28,211 bases of DNA, from the NCBI GenBank assembly GCA_964354865.1, contig CAYHBN010000010.1:1-28211 (forward strand). The letters run 5' to 3'. Below are positions 23,211 through 28,211 of this stretch, one piece after another. Made by a program: the position numbers and the translations under genes. Under the pieces are notes generated by a model, which was not told the origin of the DNA, searched no databases, and saw only the letters and a list, made by a program, of their open reading frames with translations. Source of the DNA: JAHFJU01 sp964354865 (GTDB lineage Bacteria > Patescibacteriota > Gracilibacteria > UBA1369 > UM-FILTER-53-11). Positions within the stretch are counted from its first letter, which is position 1; every line of letters starts with the position of its first letter.

Positions 23211-23234
23211 ACAAATGTTTTGTTAAAAAGTAGT

Positions 23235-23249
23235 ACACCGTTAAGGTGT
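23235..23249 (-). terminator. Weak candidate terminator after the AI-2E-family gene
   Basis: On the minus strand ACACC-TTAAC-GGTGT is followed, five bases later, by five T residues. The stem is only five pairs and the U tract is offset, so termination would be partial at best. It lies between the transporter-like gene and the cupin. Confidence 0.35.
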
Positions 23250-23302
23250 CTCTTTACTATATACCTCATTTTTGTTTTATCCTACGCACTTCGCGCGCCG
23301 CC

Positions 23303-24331
23303 TTACGACTTCTTATTATTCAGAGAAAAATAGATATCTGCCAAAGCCAAGCACATACTGACGGCGAGTGGCCCCAAAAGAAACCCGAGTGGACCAAAAA
23401 AGGACATACCTCCTAAAACAGCAACAAAAACCGCAAGAGGGTGTAATTGCATGCCACGGCCAACAAGTTTTGGGCCCAAAAAATTATCAATCATACCCAC
23501 CGCGATTAATCCCCACACCGAAAGTCCGATTCCACCAAACGTGTTCCCGGTAATAAAAAGGTAGATAATGGCCGGTGTAATAACGAGCGCGGTGCCAAGA
23601 CCTGGTAAAAAGGCAGCTACAACGGCAACTCCTCCCCAGAGTGCAGCATTTGGAACCCCAAAGACCGCAAAACCGATGCCAGTTAAAACGCCCTGAATGA
23701 GCCCAATTGCCAAATTCCCTTTGATTGCGGCCGACACACCAGACTTTAGTCGTGAGAGTATAAATTCATCATCAGAATCATTGAGAGGGCTGAGTGCTAC
23801 AAAATAGTTCTTCAACTTATTTCCATCTTTGAGCAAAAAGTAAAAAGCAGTAAGGAACAAAAATGCATTAAGCAAAAGGTGAGCAAAACTTGAAAACACC
23901 GCACCAAGATTTTGAATCATCGCGGCAAGTGCCTGCTTTGCATATTGTGCAAAATCTAATTCAATAGTTGCAAGGACTGGAAAAGTGGAGTGAGCCCAGT
24001 CAATAATTTTTTTAAATAATGATTCAAAACCACCGCTGCCGCTGGTCAGAGAAAGGTATAACTCACTTGATTGTTTAAAAATTTGGGTGCCCAATAACGC
24101 GAGTGGAATGACGATGAAGACAATGGCGAGAGTGGTCGTGGCCAACGCGGCCAGACTTTCTCTTTTTTTGAAGTACTGTAAAAACTTTTTATAAATTGGT
24201 TGAAAAAGAAAAGCGAATACGGTCGCCAGAATAAGAGGCCCTAAAAATGGCTTGGCAATAAAATACACAACGAGGCACGCGGCGCTTAGAGCTAAAAGCA
24301 GAAAATAGTGAGAATGCGTGTTTTTTTCCAT
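23303..24331 (-). CDS. AI-2E (PerM/UPF0118) family membrane protein
   Basis: The 342-residue protein has the UPF0118 layout: an N-terminal pair of hydrophobic helices (LLLALSAACLVVYFIAKPFL, GPLILATVFAFLFQPIY), a third (LAALATTTLAIVFIVIPLAL), a soluble domain, then several C-terminal helices. Marks include LLNAFLFLTAFYFLLKDG, GNLAIGLIQGVLTGIGF and the conserved FLPGLGTALVITPAIIYLF then DNFLGPKLVGRGMQLHPLAV. The family includes AI-2 exporter candidates and Na+/H+ antiporters, so the substrate should be left open. An extended -10 box TGC-TATACT lies nine bases before ATG 24331. It is separate from copA, whose stop lies 35 bp upstream. Confidence 0.9.
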   Translation of the reverse strand: MEKNTHSHYFLLLALSAACLVVYFIAKPFLGPLILATVFAFLFQPIYKKFLQYFKKRESLAALATTTLAIVFIVIPLALLGTQIFKQSSELYLSLTSGSGGFESLFKKIIDWAHSTFPVLATIELDFAQYAKQALAAMIQNLGAVFSSFAHLLLNAFLFLTAFYFLLKDGNKLKNYFVALSPLNDSDDEFILSRLKSGVSAAIKGNLAIGLIQGVLTGIGFAVFGVPNAALWGGVAVVAAFLPGLGTALVITPAIIYLFITGNTFGGIGLSVWGLIAVGMIDNFLGPKLVGRGMQLHPLAVFVAVLGGMSFFGPLGFLLGPLAVSMCLALADIYFSLNNKKS

Positions 24332-24340
24332 ATGATTTGC

Positions 24341-24349
24341 AGTATAGCA
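24341..24349 (-). promoter_or_regulatory. Extended -10 promoter of the AI-2E-family gene
   Basis: On the minus strand TGC precedes TATACT (24346-24341), nine bases from ATG 24331, predicting a message with almost no leader. Confidence 0.5.
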
Positions 24350-24365
24350 GTATATGTATTCTTGT

Positions 24366-26624
24366 TTATAACTTTTTAGCTTTGATACGGAGTGAGTTTG
24401 ACACTACCGATACCGATGACAGTGCCATGGCGAATCCGGCGAAAATCGGATTAAGCACCCATCCGAAAATCGGATAAAATAATCCTGCCGCCAGCGGGAT
24501 ACCCACGATATTGTATATAAATGCCCAGAATAAATTTTGTTTAATTCCACGCATGGTTATCTTAGAGAGTTTAATCGCCTTAACAAGTTTTGAAATATCA
24601 CCTCCCAACAGAGTGATTCCGGCGGATTCTATTGCCACATCAGTGCCCGTGCCCATGGCGATGCCCACATTTGCCTGTGCAAGAGCAGGAGCATCATTTA
24701 CACCATCACCAGCCATTGCGACCACTCGCCCTTGCAACTGCTGTTCTTTTATCTGAGCTAATTTATCTTGCGGCAATACGTGTGCGATGACATCATCAAT
24801 ACCGACAAGAGAAGCAATATATTTTGCCGCTTTTTCGTCATCGCCGGTAAGCATTACCACTTTTATGCCAAGTTTATGTAGATCAGCGACGGCTTGTTTT
24901 GACTCCTGTTTTATTTCATCAGCAACCATAACAAAGCCAAGCACTTTTTCTTTTGTAGTAAGAATAACAGGCGTTTTGCCTTGAGAGGTAAATGCATTCA
25001 ATGTGGTGGCGTCAAATGAAAGATCGAGATCGCTGACGAGTTTTGCGTTACCCACAAAGTATTCAGTATTTTTAATTTTGCCCGTAAGCCCCTTGCCTTG
25101 TATTGCTTCGAAGCCCGAAGTTTCTGATAACTGAATATCATTCTCAGTAGCGTAATTTACAATTGCATGCGCAATCGGATGTTCTGACTTCTTCTCTAAT
25201 GAAGCGATAATCGACACCAACTCAGTATCTTCTAAATGAGATAGATTCTGAATGTCTACTAAAGTCGGTTTACCTTTCGTTATTGTTCCTGTTTTGTCGA
25301 CAACAACCGTAGTAACTTTATGGAGCTCCTCAAGAGTCGCCGCATCTTTTATAAGAATGCCTTCCTTTGCACCTTTTCCGACGCCCACAATAATGGCGGT
25401 CGGCGTGGCAAGTCCAAGGGCACACGGACATGCAATTATGAGAACCCCTACAAAAGATACAAGACCAAATGAAAGAGCTTGAGAGAATCCAAGATAGCGA
25501 GACCCGACAATAAGCCATACAGCTAAAGTAACCGCCGCAAAGACCAAAACGACCGGAACAAATACTGACGAGATTTTATCAACCAAGGCCTGAATAGGGG
25601 CCTTGCTCCCTTGAGCTTCCTCAACCATTTTAATGATCTGAGCAAGCAGCGTCTCAGAGCCAACTTTCATCGCTTTAAAAGTGAATGAACCACTGGTATT
25701 GATAGTCCCTGACACGACGCTGTCGCCAACTTTTTTCTGTACCGGCATGGGCTCTCCCGTAACCATTGATTCATCAATAAATGAAGCGCCTTCTGTCATA
25801 ACACCATCTACCGGAATCTTTGCCCCTGGCTTAACAATAATAAAATCCCCATGTACAACCTCGTTTACTGATATTTCGATTTCTATACCATCACGAATGA
25901 CCAGCGCAGTCTTTGCCTGCAAATTAAGAAGTTTTTCAATAGCGTCCCCCGTTTTCTTTTTAGATTTTGCTTCAAGATATTTTCCAAATGTTATAAATCC
26001 TATAACTACTATCGTGACATCAAAATAGGTGTAGTCGGGTATTCTGAGCAACGAAACAAGAGAAGGAATGAGGAAAATCAGGGAACTGTAGATATACGCG
26101 ACAGAGGTACCAATACCAATAAGAGTATCCATATTAGCCACTCCATGACGCATGAACCGCAGTATTCCCAGTAAATAGGGCTTGCCGACCCAAAACAGGG
26201 CCACAGACGCAAGTATCATTGAGATCGTATTGAGTGCATCCATTGGAATAGGCAGATTCGGCATCCAGGTGGTGGTTTGCGTCAATATTTCCCACATCAT
26301 CAGTACAAACACAGTGAAAGTAACGGGGAGTATGAACTCAATCTTATTTTTAAGTTCACGAAGTTCATCTGCTTTTGCATCGCCCTGCTGCTGCTGATCA
26401 CCTGCTTTGTTTTGAGGTACTATGAATGAATATCCAAGTTTTCCAATTTCCTGATTCATCTCTTCTATAGAGATCTTTTTTTCATCATAATCTACGGTAG
26501 CTTTTTCAGTACCATAATTTACAGACACAGATTTAATATGTGGCAAAGCAGAGAGCTTCTTAGTAATTATTGATGCACAACTTGCGCAATGCATCCCCTT
26601 TATTTGCAAAATTTGTTTGGTCAT
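24366..26624 (-). CDS. copA: Copper-translocating P1B-type ATPase
   Basis: The 752-residue pump exports Cu(I) using ATP. One N-terminal metal-binding domain carries GMHCASC (residues 10-16). Eight membrane helices are expected; the transport site CPC is at 399-401 (ACPCALGLATPTAI). The phosphorylated Asp443 lies in DKTGTITKGKP, and the P1B-specific HP motif in SEHPIAHAIV. TGEPMPVQK and MAGDGVNDAPALAQANVGIA are also intact. Cys-Pro-Cys and the later YN and MxxSS elements (FIYNIVGIPLA, MALSSVSVVSNS) indicate the Cu(I) subclass. It follows the DUF305 gene by 10 bp and csoR, so it is under copper control. A Gln/Asp-rich linker follows the metal-binding domain. Confidence 0.96.
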   Translation of the reverse strand: MTKQILQIKGMHCASCASIITKKLSALPHIKSVSVNYGTEKATVDYDEKKISIEEMNQEIGKLGYSFIVPQNKAGDQQQQGDAKADELRELKNKIEFILPVTFTVFVLMMWEILTQTTTWMPNLPIPMDALNTISMILASVALFWVGKPYLLGILRFMRHGVANMDTLIGIGTSVAYIYSSLIFLIPSLVSLLRIPDYTYFDVTIVVIGFITFGKYLEAKSKKKTGDAIEKLLNLQAKTALVIRDGIEIEISVNEVVHGDFIIVKPGAKIPVDGVMTEGASFIDESMVTGEPMPVQKKVGDSVVSGTINTSGSFTFKAMKVGSETLLAQIIKMVEEAQGSKAPIQALVDKISSVFVPVVLVFAAVTLAVWLIVGSRYLGFSQALSFGLVSFVGVLIIACPCALGLATPTAIIVGVGKGAKEGILIKDAATLEELHKVTTVVVDKTGTITKGKPTLVDIQNLSHLEDTELVSIIASLEKKSEHPIAHAIVNYATENDIQLSETSGFEAIQGKGLTGKIKNTEYFVGNAKLVSDLDLSFDATTLNAFTSQGKTPVILTTKEKVLGFVMVADEIKQESKQAVADLHKLGIKVVMLTGDDEKAAKYIASLVGIDDVIAHVLPQDKLAQIKEQQLQGRVVAMAGDGVNDAPALAQANVGIAMGTGTDVAIESAGITLLGGDISKLVKAIKLSKITMRGIKQNLFWAFIYNIVGIPLAAGLFYPIFGWVLNPIFAGFAMALSSVSVVSNSLRIKAKKL

Positions 26625-26634
26625 AAATATATAG

Positions 26635-27195
26635 TTAAATGGTATACCAATCTGTTCTTAGTTTCTTGAGTGCCTCAATCCCCTTTGTTAAAAATGCTTC
26701 AACCGCATCAGCATTGTTGAGAACTTCCACTCGACTTGTTTTTTGTCTCGTCTCTTGAGTCATGATAATACCAACCTCATGATGAGCAATAATTGCATTA
26801 AGAAATCGAAGATCAAATTTCGTATCAGCCGGACCTAAGTTAGCAACAATGGGATCACGAACCGTTCTTGTGTCGTTGTACCAGGCTTTTTTCCACGCAT
26901 AGAGTTCAGCTATTGCGGCAGGTTCATCATTTAAAATATTCTGAGCAAGCTGTTTCATTTCTGGGCGCGCTGTATTTTTTGATAACTGTTCAGCCAAAAG
27001 CATAGCTCCGCGATGATGCGAAATCATTCCGTTTACATACCGCAGATCAAAAGTTCTGTCCGCGGGTCCAAGATCCATGGAATTTCTATCGTACATAGAA
27101 ACTCGATATTCTGGCGTGAGATAATAACCATAACCAATTCCGAGAACCGTACTAACGATTACAAGTCCAATTGTAAAATAAATGGATACTTTCAT
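26635..27195 (-). CDS. DUF305 protein with two tandem halves, copper-operon member
   Basis: The 186-residue protein has an N-terminal membrane anchor or signal (about 5-25) and an outward ferritin-like DUF305 domain. The two halves repeat: LGPADRTFDLRYVNGMISHH (42-61) and LGPADTKFDLRFLNAIIAHH (120-139). Each HH pair is followed by a few residues (RGAM, EVGI) where DUF305 proteins usually carry metal-binding residues. DUF305 proteins often accompany copper genes and may bind copper outside the membrane; the precise role is not settled. The ATG lies two bases after the csoR stop and the gene ends 10 bp before copA. Confidence 0.88.
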   Translation of the reverse strand: MKVSIYFTIGLVIVSTVLGIGYGYYLTPEYRVSMYDRNSMDLGPADRTFDLRYVNGMISHHRGAMLLAEQLSKNTARPEMKQLAQNILNDEPAAIAELYAWKKAWYNDTRTVRDPIVANLGPADTKFDLRFLNAIIAHHEVGIIMTQETRQKTSRVEVLNNADAVEAFLTKGIEALKKLRTDWYTI

Positions 27196-27197
27196 AA

Positions 27198-27473
27198 TTA
27201 CTTTCTTTTTAATTTATAAACTTTAATAATTTCTTCTTGAGCTTTTGCTATTTGACCGGACTGCACTTGATGAACAACGCAATGGCCCAGATGATTTTCG
27301 AGAAGCAAGTCTTCAATATTAGATATGCCTTGTTTAACCGCCGATGATTGAGTTATCACATCGATGCAGTAGGTGTCGTTTTCAATCAATTTTTGAAGAC
27401 CGCGAACTTGCCCCTCAATCAACTTGAGTCGGCGAATGATTTTTACCTTACTGTCTTCATTCATATATTTCAT
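27198..27473 (-). CDS. csoR: CsoR-family copper-sensing repressor
   Basis: The 91-residue all-helical protein belongs to the CsoR/RcnR (DUF156) family of metal-sensing repressors. The Cu(I) ligand set Cys36, His61 and Cys65 (TYCIDVITQ, NHLGHCVVH) falls at the same numbers as in Mycobacterium tuberculosis CsoR. RRLKLIEGQVRGLQKLIE is the N-terminal signature. Without copper it should bind the GC-rich palindrome in its own promoter; Cu(I) releases it and turns on csoR, the DUF305 gene and copA. ATG 27473 lies eight bases from the -10 box; ATG 27464 (MNEDSKV) is the other possible start. Confidence 0.95.
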   Translation of the reverse strand: MKYMNEDSKVKIIRRLKLIEGQVRGLQKLIENDTYCIDVITQSSAVKQGISNIEDLLLENHLGHCVVHQVQSGQIAKAQEEIIKVYKLKRK

Positions 27474-27481
27474 ATGAATGC

Positions 27482-27511
27482 ATCATACCCCCCTAGGGGT
27501 ATGAATGTCAA
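27482..27511 (-). promoter_or_regulatory. CsoR operator and promoter of the copper operon
   Basis: CATACCCC (27484-27491) and GGGGTATG (27496-27503) form a perfect eight-base inverted repeat with a four-base centre, the usual shape of CsoR operators. On the minus strand the -35 is TTGACA (27511-27506), the spacer 18 bases and the -10 TATGAT (27487-27482). The operator lies between and overlaps the -10, so bound repressor would block RNA polymerase. The -10 is eight bases from ATG 27473, a leaderless arrangement. Confidence 0.85.
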
Positions 27512-27557
27512 ATCCAATTTTTATGATAGTCAAAATTCCTTACTACAAATACCCTCT

Positions 27558-27606
27558 CCTTTTTCAAAGCATATGAACTGATCATTTTCTGATGAACCTC
27601 CATTCC
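27558..27606 (-). pseudogene. Decayed fragment of a cupin gene beside tRNA-Leu
   Basis: This stretch matches 23038-23087 inside the intact cupin gene at 45 of 50 positions with one gap. Restoring one C makes the minus strand read EVHPENDQFICFEKGEG, against EVHPDNDQFIRFEKGHG in the intact gene. Neither the first half nor the second cupin motif is found nearby. It ends eight bases from the 3' end of the tRNA. Confidence 0.7.
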
Positions 27607-27614
27607 AAATTTTT

Positions 27615-27698
27615 TGGTGCCCAGGAAGAGACTTGAACTCTTAAGCCTTGCGGCGCACGATTTTGAGTCGTGTGCGTATACCATTCCGCCACCTGGGC
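27615..27698 (-). tRNA. tRNA-Leu (anticodon CAA), CCA encoded
   Basis: An 84-base tRNA with a 7-bp acceptor stem GCCCAGG/CCTGGGC, a T arm AAGAG-TTCAAGT-CTCTT and an anticodon loop CTCAAAA with anticodon CAA, reading UUG. A long variable arm (CGCCGCAAGGC region) confirms the class II type expected of leucine. The terminal CCA is encoded at 27617-27615. All main helices are intact. Confidence 0.95.
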
Positions 27699-27718
27699 TG
27701 ATTTCTGATTGTACGCAG

Positions 27719-27724
27719 AGTATA
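27719..27724 (-). promoter_or_regulatory. Possible -10 box of tRNA-Leu
   Basis: On the minus strand TATACT lies 20 bases before the tRNA, with TTGCAT 16 bases further upstream as a possible -35. A TACAAT nearer the tRNA (nine bases away) is an alternative. Confidence 0.35.
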
Positions 27725-27763
27725 ATGCATAATTTTAATGATGCAATATTCAGATTCAACTCG

Positions 27764-28211
27764 TTACACATCTGCCCAAATAAGTTTGTGATCAGATGAT
27801 CCTTCAATAAAACCAGTATCTGTAGCTTTGATGTTGTGCCCGAAAATGTGGTCAATATCTTTTTTATAGAAATGACGAATAAATGGTGCGGTAGTGCATG
27901 TAGGGCCTTCTGCAGAGATTTTTTCGAAGTATCGTAAAAAACGTCGATCAGTTTTAATGAGCATGCGGTAGGTCATATTAAAATCCCCCATAAGTATCAT
28001 TTTCATAGAAGGGTTTTTTTCAATCATTCCTTCAATTCGATTCATTACAATTTTAAGCTGTTTTTTGAATGAGGCATGTGTACGGCGATAGATTCTGGCT
28101 AAGGGTAGATGAACTTGAATGATGTACAGATTTTTAAGTGGAAGAAAAATACCCACCATGCCTCCCCCAAAACCACTACGACTTGGTGCAAAAAAGAGAG
28201 GCATATAGATG
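27764..28211 (-). CDS. Endonuclease/exonuclease/phosphatase family protein (5' end outside the window)
   Basis: The frame is open to the right edge, so the start is missing; at least 148 residues are visible. Motifs of the EEP fold are VHLPLARIYRRTH, the catalytic GDFN (ILMGDFNMTYR), KDIDHIFG and the terminal SSDHKLIWADV with the catalytic Asp-His. Such enzymes cut phosphodiester bonds in nucleic acids or sugar phosphates with Mg2+; the substrate is unknown. Full-length members are usually about 230-300 residues, so roughly the first 100 residues lie outside. The stop is 65 bp from tRNA-Leu on the same strand, so it may be read through into the tRNA or have a separate transcript. Confidence 0.85.
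   Translation of the reverse strand, partial: IYMPLFFAPSRSGFGGGMVGIFLPLKNLYIIQVHLPLARIYRRTHASFKKQLKIVMNRIEGMIEKNPSMKMILMGDFNMTYRMLIKTDRRFLRYFEKISAEGPTCTTAPFIRHFYKKDIDHIFGHNIKATDTGFIEGSSDHKLIWADV

Noticed and set aside
27508..27855. Minus-strand 115-residue ORF covering the tRNA
   Set aside because: It runs straight through tRNA-Leu and into the 3' end of the phosphatase-family gene. Its only protein-like part (GMEVH..) is the decayed cupin fragment.
1..28211. Alternative genetic code (TGA as Gly, as in Gracilibacteria)
   Set aside because: No gene needs TGA readthrough, and TGA ends the glycosyltransferase at its normal length.

Overview
The window looks like part of a compact genome from a Patescibacteria (CPR) bacterium, most likely a Parcubacteria-type lineage. 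This is inferred from gene content, since there is no rRNA here. The signs are short or overlapping gene junctions, almost no Shine-Dalgarno sites, several genes with a -10 box 6-9 bases before the start codon (leaderless-type promoters), a TrmB-family regulator, an Elp3 homologue, and very large or orphan proteins. TGA is used once as a stop (glycosyltransferase), so the standard code fits.

Layout, left to right. 1-2960 (+): gatB, broken by a one-base frameshift in a T run, then a small membrane protein and a secreted PhoD-like phosphatase. 2981-6042: a Trm9/ALKBH8-like methyltransferase followed by an overlapping WecG/TagA-type glycosyltransferase (-), divergent from a full-length Elp3 (+). 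The two directions share a 30-bp symmetric promoter. 6039-9575 (-): a 1178-residue membrane-associated protein of unknown function. 9668-9995 (-): two small overlapping ORFs, possibly one frameshifted gene. 9996-10499: a gene-free stretch with many perfect hairpins, a candidate structured RNA. 10500-13790 (-): recG, whose Walker A lysine codon reads glutamate, and tyrS. 13937-17233 (+): a TrmB-like regulator, an orphan 503-residue protein and an RluA-type pseudouridine synthase, closed by a strong bidirectional terminator. 17347-22677 (-): rplU, a lipoprotein, an M23-like Cys-rich secreted protein, pth, obg and a small YdeI/OmpD-associated-like protein. 22812-24331 (-): a cupin and an AI-2E/PerM-family membrane protein. 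24366-27473 (-): a copper island copA, DUF305 protein and csoR, with a palindromic CsoR-type operator inside the csoR promoter. 27530-28211 (-): a decayed cupin fragment, tRNA-Leu(CAA) and a truncated endonuclease/exonuclease/phosphatase gene.

How the genes fit together. Much of the window serves translation: GatB, TyrS, L21, Pth, Obg, a pseudouridine synthase, tRNA-Leu and the Elp3/Trm9-like pair. The pair is the most striking item. In eukaryotes Elp3 (in Elongator) and Trm9 act in sequence to build mcm5U at tRNA wobble uridine 34; here homologues of both start 48 bp apart from one promoter. The copper module is a self-contained autoregulated operon. The envelope genes (phosphatase, glycosyltransferase, lipoprotein, M23-like protein, giant membrane protein) are lineage-specific in character. 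The gatB frameshift and the RecG substitution may be sequencing errors and should be checked in reads before any biological reading.
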